Positions 16,914-25,953 of a stretch of 64,000 bases of DNA are shown here, piece after piece. Numbering within the stretch: the stretch's first letter is position 1; every line of letters starts with the position of its first letter. The DNA is from DASUBN01 sp036000105. Lineage in GTDB: Bacteria; Pseudomonadota; Gammaproteobacteria; Natronospirales; REEB76. Under the pieces are notes generated by a model, which was not told the DNA's origin, did no database searches, and saw only the letters and a program-made list of their open reading frames with translations. The stretch is taken from assembly GCA_036000105.1 (NCBI GenBank), contig DASYGE010000009.1, positions 1 to 64,000 on the forward strand. The letters are read 5' to 3'. Position numbers and translations under genes: made by a program.

Positions 16914-16942
16914 TTGCGGCTGCCGGTGGTGGCTGTTCTAAT
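16914..16942 (+). promoter_or_regulatory. candidate promoter of the antiporter gene
   Basis: TTGCGG (16914-16919), 17-bp spacer, TCTAAT (16937-16942), 32 bp before ATG 16974. The segment around the -10 is nearly identical to that upstream of the next gene (GGCTG-Y-TCTAATGG). Confidence 0.45.
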
Positions 16943-16973
16943 GGACCTGTCATAAATATAAAGAGGCAGCGTC

Positions 16974-18224
16974 ATGTCGCCTGTGACTCTTTTCCTGGTG
17001 TGCATCGCCCTCATCTTCCTCATCGGTACCTTCGGCGAAGAGGTCTTCACCCGCACCCGCGTGCCGGATGTGATCTGGCTGATCCTGGCGGGCATCCTGC
17101 TGGGGCCGGTGCTGGGCCTAGTGAGCCGCGCCCAGCTCCTGAGCGTCGCACCTTATTTCTCGGCTCTCACCCTGGTGTTCGTGCTGTTCGAAGGCGGCTG
17201 CCGCCTGGACTTGGTGCAGCTCTACCGCGCCACGCCGCGCTCGGTGCTGTTGTCGGTGCTGACTTTCGCGTTCTCAACCCTGGCCGTGATGCTGGTGACC
17301 CGGGTCATGGTGGAGCTGAGTCTCTTGCCGGCCGACTGGACCTGGAAACAGGAACTCCTGACGGGTGCCATCGTGGGCGGCACCAGCCCCATCGTCATCA
17401 TGTCCGCGATCGCGCGGGTCAAGGTGCCGGTGGAAGCGGCCAACATGATCAGTCTCGAGTCCGCTCTGAGCGATGTGCTATGCATCGTGATGGTGACTTC
17501 GCTGGTCGGCATATTCCAGAGCGGTGCAGCGATGGGGATGCCCTGGGGCACGCTCGTACGCTCCCTGTCCCTGGGGATAGTGCTCGGCGCCGCCGGCGGC
17601 GCCTTATGGCTGCTCGCGCTGAACTGGTTGAAGCAGAACGAGCACGTCTATCCCATCACGCTTTCGGCCTTGCTGCTCTTGTACGTGCTGGTGGACGGTG
17701 CCGGCGGCTCGGGGGCCCTTGGCGTGCTGGCCTTCGCCGTGGTGGTGGGCAATGCCGGGCATATCGGCAAGATGATCAGGCTCGATACGCTCCTCGAGCT
17801 GCACGACGACGTGCGCGGTTTCCACAGCCAGATGGTGTTCATCGTGAAGTCGTTCTTCTTCACCTTCATCGGCGCCATGCTCGGGCCGCCCTGGAGCCTC
17901 ACCATCGCCGGTGTGTTGCTGGCGCTGGTGTTGCTCATGGCGCGCTATCCCGGAGCCTGGATCGCCATGCTGAAGTCATCCCTGGACAGAGAGCAGAGAC
18001 GGCTCGTGTTCCTGAGCGTGCCGCGCGGCGTGGCTGCCGGCGTGCTCGCCACCCTGCCGGTGGCCGCCGGCATCCCTGACATGCAGGATCTGCCCACGGT
18101 GGTGTTCGCCTGCGTGGTGGGCACCATCCTGATCTTCGCGACGGGCTTCCCGCTGGTGCTGCGCAAGCCCGCGGCCGAGGCGACCGCTGTGGGAGCGGAA
18201 GAGGCGGCGGCACCGCCCGAGTGA
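16974..18224 (+). CDS. cation:proton antiporter (CPA family, Na+/H+ exchanger domain)
   Basis: 416 residues, almost entirely membrane-embedded with about 11-12 predicted helices. The pattern fits the Na_H_Exchanger fold. An early 'RVPDVIWLILAGILLGPVLG' segment corresponds to the conserved 'iP..ig.ll.Gillgp' helix. A mid-protein 'GAIVGGTSPIVIMSAIARVK' and 'ESALSDVLCIVMV' provide the ion-site acidic residue (Asp in SALSD). A hydrophilic Ala/Glu tail ends the protein. It exchanges monovalent cations for protons across the inner membrane; cation specificity cannot be read. It has its own promoter and is not obviously part of the DUF11 operon. Confidence 0.85.
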   Translation: MSPVTLFLVCIALIFLIGTFGEEVFTRTRVPDVIWLILAGILLGPVLGLVSRAQLLSVAPYFSALTLVFVLFEGGCRLDLVQLYRATPRSVLLSVLTFAFSTLAVMLVTRVMVELSLLPADWTWKQELLTGAIVGGTSPIVIMSAIARVKVPVEAANMISLESALSDVLCIVMVTSLVGIFQSGAAMGMPWGTLVRSLSLGIVLGAAGGALWLLALNWLKQNEHVYPITLSALLLLYVLVDGAGGSGALGVLAFAVVVGNAGHIGKMIRLDTLLELHDDVRGFHSQMVFIVKSFFFTFIGAMLGPPWSLTIAGVLLALVLLMARYPGAWIAMLKSSLDREQRRLVFLSVPRGVAAGVLATLPVAAGIPDMQDLPTVVFACVVGTILIFATGFPLVLRKPAAEATAVGAEEAAAPPE

Positions 18225-18257
18225 GCCATTGAGTCCAGTTCCCGACACACTCTTGGG

Positions 18258-18286
18258 TTGCCAGGGGAAATGGCGGCTGCTCTAAT
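18258..18286 (+). promoter_or_regulatory. candidate promoter of the BNR-repeat protein gene
   Basis: TTGCCA (18258-18263), 17-bp spacer, TCTAAT (18281-18286), about 60 bp before ATG 18349. The spacing is good and the -10 context is shared with the promoter at 16914-16942. Confidence 0.5.
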
Positions 18287-18348
18287 GGCTCGCGCACTTC
18301 CCCGGACCGGTGTTGTCTAAACCCCGGTCATATGCTCTGGAGCACACC

Positions 18349-21300
18349 ATGTCACGTCGTCTCTGTCTCAGCGCTTCCTGCCTGGTATTACTGCTTGGTT
18401 CTGCAGGTTTCCTGCTTCCGGCATCGGCAGCCGATGCGCCGCCTGCATCCATATATGGAGGCATGCAGTGGCGGCTGGTGGGGCCCTTCCGCGGCGGCTG
18501 GTCCACCATGGCGGTGGGGGTGCCTTCGGAACCCAATACCTTCTATTTCGGCGGCGCCGATGGCGGCATATGGAAGACCCAGGACGCGGGGCTCACCTGG
18601 AAACCCCAGTTCCAGCACGGGGACTCCCTCTCCATAGGCGCCCTGGCAGTGGCCCCCTCCAACCCGAACATCCTATATATAGGTACGGGGCAGCCGGAAC
18701 AGTCCCGCTATGACACGGTGGACGGGGCCGGGGTGTTCCGCTCCGACGACAGCGGTAAGACCTGGCGCCTGCTGGGCCTCTCAGATACCCGTCACATCGG
18801 CCGCATCTGGGTGGATCCACGGGATGCGGACGTGGTAGTGGTGGCCGCCCTGGGGCATATCTTCGGGCCCAACGAAGAGCGTGGCGTGTTCCGCAGCGAG
18901 GATGGCGGCAAGCACTGGAAGAAAGTGTTGTTCGTGGACGACAACACCGGCGCCATCGATCTGGCCGCCGATCCGGCCCAACCTGACGTGATGTTCGCCG
19001 CCACCTGGCAGGGGCGCGAGTGGCCCTGGTTCGCCTATTACATCCCCCAGCAGGGCCCTGGCAGCGGCATCTGGAAATCCCTGGACGGAGGTAAGACATG
19101 GAACAAGCTCACCGGCAACGGCCTGCCGGATGGTTCCCTTGGCCGCATCGGTCTCGCGGTGGCGCCTGGCACCGCCGACCAGCGGGTCTATGCCCTCATC
19201 GAGAGCGCCGACGACAAGCAGACAGCGTTATATCGCTCCGACGACGGCGGCAGCAGCTGGAAATCCATGGGGCACAGCAAACTGGTGAGTGGATATTTCG
19301 ATCGCATCGCGGTGGATCCCAAGAACCCGGACCTGCTCTATGTCATGAACCGCTCCGTGGCCCGCTCCGAAGACGGCGGCAAGACTTTCTCGTGGTTCAA
19401 GGGTGCGCCCGGCGGCGACGACTACCACTTCATGTGGATCAACCCGGACGATGACAGCCACATGGTGGTGGCTAGCGACCAGGGCACCAGCGTCAGCATC
19501 GATGGCGGCAAGAGCTGGTCCTCCTGGTACGACCAGCCCACCGGCCAGTTCTACCATGTGACTACTGACAACCGCTTCCCTTACCACATCTACAGCGGCC
19601 AGCAGGACAGCGGCACGGTGGAGGAGGAGAGCGCCAGCGATTACGGCGAACTCACCTTTCGGGACTGGAACTCCGTGGGCGGCGACGAGCGCAGCTACGT
19701 GTTCCCGGACAACGGCGACCCCAACATCGTCTATGTGGGTGGCTTAGGGGGGCACATCTCGCGCTTCGACAAGCGCACAGGACAGGTGCAGAACATCTCC
19801 GCCTGGCCCATCACCGGTTATGGCCGGCGGCCCACCACGGTGAAATACCGTTACAACTGGTTCTACCCAGTGGTGGCAGACCCCCACAAAGCCCATACCC
19901 TGTATCTCGGCGCCCAGTACGTCTTCAAGAGCGAAGACGAGGGCATGCACTGGAAGATCATCAGCCCCGATCTCACCGGCGCCGATAAGAATTCCCCCGA
20001 TGCCAAGGGTTGCGACGGCAATAACCTGGCTTTAGCCCAAGCCAAGGCCTGTGGCTATGGCGTCATCTTCAGCATCGCACCATCGCTGAAGGATGCCAAG
20101 GTCATCTGGACCGGCGCCGACGACGGGGTGGTGGAACTCACCCGGGATGGCGGCAAGCACTGGGATGACGTGACACCAAAAGACATGCCGCCCTACGGCC
20201 GCGTGAACCAAGTGGAAGCCTCACCCACGGATCCGGCGACGGCTTATGTCGCGGTGGATATCCACCGACAGGACATCTTCAAGCCTTATGCCTTCCGCAC
20301 CCACGATTACGGCAAGACCTGGACGCCCATCGGTGAAGGACTGCCGGCCTCCGAGTTCATCTACGTGGTGCGGCAGGATCTCCAGAACCCACGGCTCCTG
20401 TACGCCGGTACTAACCGGGGCGTGTATGTCTCCTTCGACGACGGCGATGCCTGGCAACCGCTGCAGGCGAACCTGCCGGCGGTGCGCGTGCGGGATCTGG
20501 CCCTGCATGGTGACGACCTGATCGCCGCCACCCATGGCCGTGCTCTTTGGGTGCTGGACGATGTGACACCCCTGCGCCAGGCGGCGGACGCAGCCCTGGA
20601 CAAGGGCGCGATCCTGTTCAAACCGGCCGTGGCTGTGCGTGTGCGCCGCAACGAGAACAAGGACACGCCGTTGCCGCCGGAGGAGCCGGCCGGCGAGAAC
20701 CCACCGGAAGGGGCCATCATCGATTACTGGCTGGCACCGGATATGAAGGGTCCTGTAACCCTCACCATCCACGACAGTAAAGGCCAGTTGGTGCGCCAGT
20801 ACGCCAGTGATGCACCGGCGGCGAATCTCAACACCGACCTGTATTTCAATTCGACCTGGCTTGCACCGTCGGAGAGTCTGCCTGCCGCGACCGGTGGACA
20901 CCGCTTCGTCTGGGATCTGCGTTATCCCAGGCCTCCGGCCCTCAACTATGAGTACTCCATCGCCGCGGTGTATGACCATGGGGGCGCGCTATTGCCCCAG
21001 GGTCCCATGGTGCTGCCGGGCCACTACACCGTGACGCTCACGGCAGGTGGGGCGAGAATGAGTGCACCCCTCGATGTCGTCATGGATCCGCGGGTGCCGG
21101 CCAAGACCGCCGAAGATATCTTGCCCAAGCAACTCAAGTTCGCGCAAGAGATAGGTGCGGCCATGGGTCAGAGCTATGTGGCGCATGCCGAGCTCGCCAA
21201 ATTGAGGGATGATATCGCCAAGCTGCCCCCACAGCTGACTGGCGCGGCGGATGCGGGGCTCGCCCACTCTGTGGCGGCCCTGGATGCCAAGGCGGAAGGC

Positions 21301-21546
21301 CTGGAGAGCAAGACCAAGGACGTGAACTTCACCCGTATCAACGACGGTCTCACAGGGCTCGCCACGGAGATCGGTGACGGCGACCGGGCGCCACCCAAAC
21401 AATATGAGGAGGCCTTCGCCGTATACGCGGGCAACCTGCAGAGCGCCTTGAAGGGTTGGCAGGATCTCAAGGTAGGCGATCTGGCGGCACTCAACTCAGC
21501 GCTCAAGACCCGCGGCCTCGCACCCCTCACGGTGCCCGGCCCGTGA
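18349..21546 (+). CDS. secreted sortilin/BNR-repeat beta-propeller protein
   Basis: 1,065 residues from ATG 18349, preceded by GGAG; an upstream in-frame GTG at 18310 would spoil the signal peptide. The signal peptide is MSRRLCLSASCLVLLLGSAGF, cleaved near ASA. The next ~720 residues hold many Asp-box/BNR motifs: 'SDDSGKTW', 'SLDGGKTW', 'SDDGGSSW', 'SEDGGKTF', 'TRDGGKHW', 'THDYGKTW'. This indicates a one- or two-propeller sortilin-like fold. Such proteins are annotated as 'glycosyl hydrolase' or VPS10/sortilin-like, but the motifs are structural and do not prove glycosidase activity. The C-terminal ~330 residues have a beta domain and a helical tail common in this family. It is periplasmic or secreted. 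Confidence 0.85.
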   Translation: MSRRLCLSASCLVLLLGSAGFLLPASAADAPPASIYGGMQWRLVGPFRGGWSTMAVGVPSEPNTFYFGGADGGIWKTQDAGLTWKPQFQHGDSLSIGALAVAPSNPNILYIGTGQPEQSRYDTVDGAGVFRSDDSGKTWRLLGLSDTRHIGRIWVDPRDADVVVVAALGHIFGPNEERGVFRSEDGGKHWKKVLFVDDNTGAIDLAADPAQPDVMFAATWQGREWPWFAYYIPQQGPGSGIWKSLDGGKTWNKLTGNGLPDGSLGRIGLAVAPGTADQRVYALIESADDKQTALYRSDDGGSSWKSMGHSKLVSGYFDRIAVDPKNPDLLYVMNRSVARSEDGGKTFSWFKGAPGGDDYHFMWINPDDDSHMVVASDQGTSVSIDGGKSWSSWYDQPTGQFYHVTTDNRFPYHIYSGQQDSGTVEEESASDYGELTFRDWNSVGGDERSYVFPDNGDPNIVYVGGLGGHISRFDKRTGQVQNISAWPITGYGRRPTTVKYRYNWFYPVVADPHKAHTLYLGAQYVFKSEDEGMHWKIISPDLTGADKNSPDAKGCDGNNLALAQAKACGYGVIFSIAPSLKDAKVIWTGADDGVVELTRDGGKHWDDVTPKDMPPYGRVNQVEASPTDPATAYVAVDIHRQDIFKPYAFRTHDYGKTWTPIGEGLPASEFIYVVRQDLQNPRLLYAGTNRGVYVSFDDGDAWQPLQANLPAVRVRDLALHGDDLIAATHGRALWVLDDVTPLRQAADAALDKGAILFKPAVAVRVRRNENKDTPLPPEEPAGENPPEGAIIDYWLAPDMKGPVTLTIHDSKGQLVRQYASDAPAANLNTDLYFNSTWLAPSESLPAATGGHRFVWDLRYPRPPALNYEYSIAAVYDHGGALLPQGPMVLPGHYTVTLTAGGARMSAPLDVVMDPRVPAKTAEDILPKQLKFAQEIGAAMGQSYVAHAELAKLRDDIAKLPPQLTGAADAGLAHSVAALDAKAEGLESKTKDVNFTRINDGLTGLATEIGDGDRAPPKQYEEAFAVYAGNLQSALKGWQDLKVGDLAALNSALKTRGLAPLTVPGP

Positions 21547-21899
21547 TGCTCGCGGCGGCAATTGTCACCGGTCTAGTGGCGTTCTTGCACCTCTATTTCA
21601 TGGTGCTGGAGATGTTCCTCTGGACCATGCCCTACGGGCGCCGGGTGTTCGGGCTCAGCCTCGAATTCGCCATGGCTTCCCGTAGCCTCGCTGCCAATCA
21701 GGGTCTATATAACGGCTTCATGGCGGCGGGGCTCATCTGGGGTCTGTACCTGGGGGCCGAAGGCCGGGAACTGCGGATCTTCTTCCTGAGCTGCATGGTG
21801 CTGGCGGGGGTGTTCGGCGGCTTCACCGCCAACCACAAGATCCTGCTGGTACAGGCCCTGCCGGCGGCCATAGGCCTGGGACTGGTGCTGACATCATGA
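21546..21899 (+). CDS. DUF1304 family small membrane protein
   Basis: 117 residues. The start is fixed by TGATG overlap with the preceding stop, so translation is coupled. There are four hydrophobic helices with the family signature 'HLYFMVLEMFLWTMPYGRRVFG', followed by 'NQGLYNGFMAAGLIWG'; this matches DUF1304 (PF06993) in size and motif. It is an integral inner-membrane protein of unknown function. Co-translation with a secreted BNR protein is not something I can interpret. Confidence 0.9.
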   Translation: MLAAAIVTGLVAFLHLYFMVLEMFLWTMPYGRRVFGLSLEFAMASRSLAANQGLYNGFMAAGLIWGLYLGAEGRELRIFFLSCMVLAGVFGGFTANHKILLVQALPAAIGLGLVLTS

Positions 21900-21956
21900 G
21901 AGTGCCCGGCCAGAAGGCAGGGCAGCTTGGGAGAGGAGTTGGTGGGCGGTACGGGG

Positions 21957-22000
21957 CTCGCCGCATGCGGCGAGCGGGCCGCCAGGGAAGGCAGCACTGG
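21957..22000. repeat. dispersed GC-rich palindromic repeat, copy A
   Basis: Contains the palindrome CTCGCCGCATGCGGCGAG and then GCGGGC..GCCAGGGA. A similar element lies at 35613-35656 (shared CTCGCCGCA, GAGCGGGC and GGCAGGGA-like blocks, roughly three-quarters identical). Both copies sit just before a tRNA gene. Probably a REP-like intergenic repeat. Confidence 0.4.
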
Positions 22001-22044
22001 TCGGCACACCAGGGACGGTTAGAAACCGGGAAGTCAGGGGTATT

Positions 22045-22120
22045 TGGTGGGCGGTACAGGACTTGAACCTGTGACCCCTGCCGTGTGAAAGCAGTGCTCT
22101 ACCAGCTGAGCTAACCGCCC
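22045..22120 (-). tRNA. tRNA-Val (CAC)
   Basis: On the minus strand a 76-nt cloverleaf with acceptor GGGCGGT/ACCGCCC, discriminator A and encoded CCA (22045-22047). The anticodon loop TTCACAC gives CAC. The T arm contains GGTTCAAGTCC. Confidence 0.95.
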
Positions 22121-22457
22121 ATCGAAAATGGGAGCGCAATTGTACGGAGGGGGGCTTTCGGGGTCAACTTGAGGCCGGGAGCTGATAATCCACATCTGCT
22201 CCCTGGCTTTGCCCCTTGATACAGTGGGGAATTTCCCGCTCCCGGGCTGGGATCACCCCATCGGCGGGGGTACGCCGGATGCGGCAAAACTGGTCGCCGA
22301 TATCAACACCAACTGTCAATACTGAAAGTAAGGTATTCGAAGATACAGACCGGCCCCGAAAGGGGCCGGTCTTTTTATGGCGCAAGCATGGCATAAGCCC
22401 TGGAAAAGTGAACCCTGAGGGCCTGGGTTGGTATAGGGATAGGGCATCGGTGCCGGC
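22121..22457. other. intergenic region ending in an orphan terminator
   Basis: No credible protein gene. The plus strand holds a strong terminator (22348-22376) with no gene immediately upstream on that strand except the DUF1304 gene ~450 bp away. The ~150 bp before it contain GC-rich self-complementary blocks (GGGATCACCCC, GGCGGGGGTACGCC). A small RNA of about 100-160 nt is possible but not proven. Confidence 0.4.
22348..22376 (+). terminator. Rho-independent terminator
   Basis: GACCGGCCCC (22348-22357), loop GAAA, GGGGCCGGTC (22362-22371), then TTTTT (22372-22376). A perfect 10-bp stem with a GNRA-type tetraloop. Confidence 0.85.
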
Positions 22458-22679
22458 TCATTCTTCTTCGTAGACTTCCTTGAGCTTCCCGTCCAGGCGG
22501 CGTTTCTCCTTCATGTCCTCGATGGCACGCCAGGCTTGGGTGTTGCGGGCTGCGGGTCGGGCGGGGGCCTTGGAGGTGGGTTTGCGGCCGGCATGACCCT
22601 GGGATTCGTATTCGAAACCGTCGTCTTCACTGGTCTTGGACAGGAAGTCTTCGATGGCGGATGACTTGGAAGTATGCAT
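22458..22679 (-). CDS. PA3496-like small protein
   Basis: 73 residues from ATG 22679, chosen because GAGGAG lies 5 nt before it; a longer frame upstream (to 22787) lacks such support and would cross the RND-operon terminator. It is charged and soluble. The C-terminal 'AWRAIEDMKEKRRLDGKLKE' and acidic tail VYEEE match the pattern of the PA3496 family ('raiEd..E.rrL...l.dy..d'), small gammaproteobacterial proteins tentatively called envelope-integrity proteins. The match is by eye over a short motif. Function unknown. Confidence 0.65.
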   Translation of the reverse strand: MHTSKSSAIEDFLSKTSEDDGFEYESQGHAGRKPTSKAPARPAARNTQAWRAIEDMKEKRRLDGKLKEVYEEE

Positions 22680-22746
22680 GAGGCTCCTCAAGTTGACGGG
22701 TATCGGCTGCTTCACCTGGCTTCTACAACAGGGCTCACAGCTCCGC

Positions 22747-22775
22747 GCCGCATGCCGGGCATCCTGGCATGCGGC
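22747..22775. other. 10-bp perfect inverted repeat
   Basis: GCCGCATGCC (22747-22756) pairs with GGCATGCGGC (22766-22775) around a 9-nt loop. It lies between the RND-operon terminator and the PA3496-like gene, and may be part of that gene's 5' region or a REP-like palindrome. Confidence 0.45.
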
Positions 22776-22785
22776 CATCTTGCTC

Positions 22786-22816
22786 AAAAAAACACCGGCG
22801 GTTGAGGCCGCCGGTG
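22786..22816 (-). terminator. Rho-independent terminator of the RND operon
   Basis: Read on the minus strand: CACCGGCGG (22816-22808), 6-nt loop, CCGCCGGTG (22801-22793), then seven T (22792-22786). The stem is a perfect 9 bp. It is placed 87 bp beyond the pump stop codon. Confidence 0.85.
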
Positions 22817-22854
22817 CGTGCGCGATGCGCTTTATACCCTCAGGGGGCTCGTTT

Positions 22855-22896
22855 GTAAATGTCTTTTGACAGTTACGTAAATGCCCTTTGACAGTT
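22855..22896. repeat. two 20-bp direct repeats, 22-bp period
   Basis: Copy 1 (22855-22874) and copy 2 (22877-22896) match at 18 of 20 positions, differing at two pyrimidines. Both have core GTAAATG...TTTGACAGTT. The 22-bp period is two helical turns. They lie immediately downstream of the RND pump stop codon. Confidence 0.6.
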
Positions 22897-22902
22897 TCCG
22901 CC

Positions 22903-25900
22903 TCAAACCTTGTGACCCGCTTCCTCCTGGTGGTTGCGGGCGAAGAAGGTGTACATGGTCGGCACCACGAAGAGGGTGAACAGGGTGCCGATGGTCATGC
23001 CGGCCGCGATCACGATACCGATGTCCCGGCGGCTGGTGGCACCGGCGCCGGAAGCGATGATGAGCGGCAGCACGCCCAGCACCATGGAGGCGGTGGTCAT
23101 GAGGATGGGCCGCAGACGTACCGCGGCGGCATGCTCGATGGCTTCCCGGACGCTCATGCCCTCGTGTTCCTGCATCTTGTTGGCGAAGTCCACCATCAGG
23201 ATGCCGTGCTTGCTGATGAGGCCGATGAGGGTCACGAGACCCACCTGGGTGTAGATGTTGATGCTCAAACCCGGGATCACCCCCATGGCGATGGGGATGA
23301 GGGCGCCGAAGAAGGCCAGGGGCACGCTGAACATGATCACCAGCGGATCACGCCAGCTCTCGAACTGGGCCGCCAGCACCAGGAAGATCACGATGATGGC
23401 GAACAGCATAGTCCAGACCAGGGCGTTGCCTTCCTGGACGAATTGCCGGGTGTCCGCCGCGTAGTTCACATAGAAGCCTGGCGGGAAGAACTCCTTGGCC
23501 TGCTGGTTGAGGAAGTCCACCGTCTTGCCCATGGGCGCGTTGCCGAAACCGCTGATGGTGGCGGAGTTCAGCTGCTGGAACTGGTTCAGCTGGTCGGGCA
23601 CCACGCTGCTGTTGATGTTTGCGATGGTGGATATGGGTACCATGCTGCCACTGGCGGTCCTGACATAATACTGTTGCAGCTGGTCACCGCCGCGCCGGAA
23701 CTGGTCCGCCACCTGCGGGATCACCTTGTAGCTCCGGCCGTTCAGGTTGAAGAAGTTCAGATAGCCGCCGCCCAGCATGACACTCAAGCTATTGGCCGCA
23801 TCCTGCATGCTGATGCCGAGCTGTTGGGCCTTGTCGTGGTCTATATCTATGTTCAGCTGTGGGGTATTGAACTTCAGGTCACTGTCCACGTAATAGAACA
23901 TGCCGCTCTTGCGGGCAGCGGCCAGTATCTTCTGGGTCACGTCGTAGATGGTCTTGTAGTCATCCGTGGAGCTGACTACGTAGGACACACCGCCCTGGCT
24001 GGCGCCTGGCAGGGCAGGGAAGTTCACCGAGAAGGCATTGATGCCGGATATGTTCCCGAGCTTGCCCTGGATCTCCTGCTGGACCTCCTGTTGTGTGCGC
24101 TTGCGCTGTTCCCAGGGTTTGAGCACGATGCCGCCGATGAAATTGTTGACGGAACCCAGGCCGTTGATCAGGAAGTAGGCGTCTCCCTCCGGGATGCTCT
24201 TGAAGATATCGTTCACCTGGCCTGCATAACGTGTCATGACGTCATGGGTCACGTCTTTCTCGCCGAAGCCGGTCACGAAGACGAAGCCCTGATCCTCGGT
24301 GGGCGCCAGTTCCTTGGCGGACATCGTGTAGAAGAGAACACACAGTATGACCACGAACCCGGCGACGAAGACCGTCACCGGACGCCATTTCAGGACGTCG
24401 TGCAGCAGGTGCTCGTAGCGCTCCTTGAGGCCTTCAAAGATGTGGTTGAGCTTCTCCTCGAGTTTTCCCACCTTGCCCACGGGTTGCAGGATGCGCGAGC
24501 ACATCATGGGCGAGAGGGTGAGCGCGATGATGCCTGAGATGACGACTGAGCCTGCCAAGGTGAAGGCGAACTCGCGGAACAGGTTGCCGGTGACGCCGGA
24601 GAGGAAGCCGATGGGCGCGTACACCGCCGCCAGGGTCAGGGTCATGGCGATGACAGGCGTGGCGATCTCCCGGGCGGACATCAAAGCCGCTTCCATCGGG
24701 CTCTTGCCTTCCTCGATATGCCGGTGGGTGTTCTCCACCACCACGATGGCATCGTCCACCACGAGGCCGATGGCGAGCACCATCGCCAACAGTGTAAGGA
24801 GGTTGAGGGAGTAGCCCAGTAACAGCATCAGGAAGGTGACGCCCACCAGGGAGAGGGGGATGGTGATCACCGGGATGATGACTGGCCGCAAGGCGCCCAG
24901 GAACAGGAAGATCACCAGGATCACGATGAGCGCCGCTTCCACGATGGTCTTCATGACTTCGTAGATGGAGCTGCTGATGAACTTGGTGGCATCGTAGGCG
25001 ATGTGCGATTGCAGCGCCGGCGGCAGGCCGGCCTGGACCTCGACCATGGCCTTGCGTATGAGCTTCACCACCTCTAGCGGATTGGCATCGGGTGTCGGAT
25101 TTATGGCCATGTAAACGGCAGTGATGCCGTTGAAGCTGGCGGAGGAGTCATAGTTCTCCGCGCCCAGTTCCACGTCGGCCACGTCGCGGATGCGCACCAG
25201 GGCATCCCCATCCTTGCGCAATACGATGTCGCCGAAGCCCTTGGCGTCGTGCAGGTCGGTGGTGGCGGCGATGTTGATGGAGACCGAGCTGCCCTTGGTG
25301 CTGCCGGGGGCCGCCAGGAAGTTATTGGCCACCAGCGCGGTGGATACGTCGGTCGCCGTGATGCCATGAGCTGCCATCCGTTTGGGATCCAGCCAGATGC
25401 GCATGGCGAAGGGCTGGCCGCCCAGGATCTGGGCGCCCGCTACGCCGTCCAGGGTCTGCAGCTTGGGCTGCACCACGCGGGTCAGGTAGTCAGTGACCTG
25501 GCCCTGGCTCATCTCCTTGGAGTAGAAGGAGATGTACATGATGGCCGCGCCGCGGACATCGTTGGCCTGGATGATCGGTGCCTGGGAAGCCGCCGGCAGC
25601 ACGCTCTTCACCGTGTCCACGTCGCTCATGATGTCCACGAGCGCTTTGTGCGGGTCGTAGTTGAGCTTCAGGTTGATGGTGATGGTGCTGACGCTCTGTT
25701 GGCTCGACGAGGTGATGTAATCGATACCCTCAGCGCTCGCCACCGCCTGCTGGATCGGGGTGGTGATGAAGCCCTGGATCACATCGGCACTGGCGCCCGG
25801 ATAGGCAGTGGAGACTGTGATCTGGCTGTTCTCGAGTTTCGGGAACTGCCGCAGCTCGAGGGAATTGATGGACTTCAGGCCCAGCAGTAGGATGCCCAGG

Positions 25901-25953
25901 CTGATGACCGTCGCGAGGACCGGCCGCTTGATGAAGAGATCGGTGAATTTCAT
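22903..25953 (-). CDS. RND-family multidrug efflux pump, inner-membrane permease
   Basis: 1,016 residues, full length for the HAE1 family. Typical N terminus 'MKFTDLFIKRPVLATVISLG', then periplasmic porter domain, TM2-TM6 block, second porter domain, and TM8-TM12 block. The proton-relay aspartates are visible in 'LAIGLVVDDAIVVVENTHRH'. The loop 'FITTPIQQAVASAEGIDYIT' is also family-standard. It exports hydrophobic compounds by proton antiport, working with the adaptor encoded just upstream (start overlaps the adaptor stop by 4 nt) and an outer-membrane channel that is not in this window. Under PadR-type control by the first gene of the operon. Substrate unknown. Confidence 0.95.
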   Translation of the reverse strand: MKFTDLFIKRPVLATVISLGILLLGLKSINSLELRQFPKLENSQITVSTAYPGASADVIQGFITTPIQQAVASAEGIDYITSSSQQSVSTITINLKLNYDPHKALVDIMSDVDTVKSVLPAASQAPIIQANDVRGAAIMYISFYSKEMSQGQVTDYLTRVVQPKLQTLDGVAGAQILGGQPFAMRIWLDPKRMAAHGITATDVSTALVANNFLAAPGSTKGSSVSINIAATTDLHDAKGFGDIVLRKDGDALVRIRDVADVELGAENYDSSASFNGITAVYMAINPTPDANPLEVVKLIRKAMVEVQAGLPPALQSHIAYDATKFISSSIYEVMKTIVEAALIVILVIFLFLGALRPVIIPVITIPLSLVGVTFLMLLLGYSLNLLTLLAMVLAIGLVVDDAIVVVENTHRHIEEGKSPMEAALMSAREIATPVIAMTLTLAAVYAPIGFLSGVTGNLFREFAFTLAGSVVISGIIALTLSPMMCSRILQPVGKVGKLEEKLNHIFEGLKERYEHLLHDVLKWRPVTVFVAGFVVILCVLFYTMSAKELAPTEDQGFVFVTGFGEKDVTHDVMTRYAGQVNDIFKSIPEGDAYFLINGLGSVNNFIGGIVLKPWEQRKRTQQEVQQEIQGKLGNISGINAFSVNFPALPGASQGGVSYVVSSTDDYKTIYDVTQKILAAARKSGMFYYVDSDLKFNTPQLNIDIDHDKAQQLGISMQDAANSLSVMLGGGYLNFFNLNGRSYKVIPQVADQFRRGGDQLQQYYVRTASGSMVPISTIANINSSVVPDQLNQFQQLNSATISGFGNAPMGKTVDFLNQQAKEFFPPGFYVNYAADTRQFVQEGNALVWTMLFAIIVIFLVLAAQFESWRDPLVIMFSVPLAFFGALIPIAMGVIPGLSINIYTQVGLVTLIGLISKHGILMVDFANKMQEHEGMSVREAIEHAAAVRLRPILMTTASMVLGVLPLIIASGAGATSRRDIGIVIAAGMTIGTLFTLFVVPTMYTFFARNHQEEAGHKV

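Noticed and set aside
18349..21546. Calling the BNR-repeat protein a glycosidase
   Set aside because: Asp-box repeats are structural; no glycosidase active site could be identified.
22888..24537. 549-codon plus-strand open frame
   Set aside because: It is the antisense of the RND pump gene; the His/Asp/Glu/Val-rich composition is typical of a shadow frame in GC-rich DNA.
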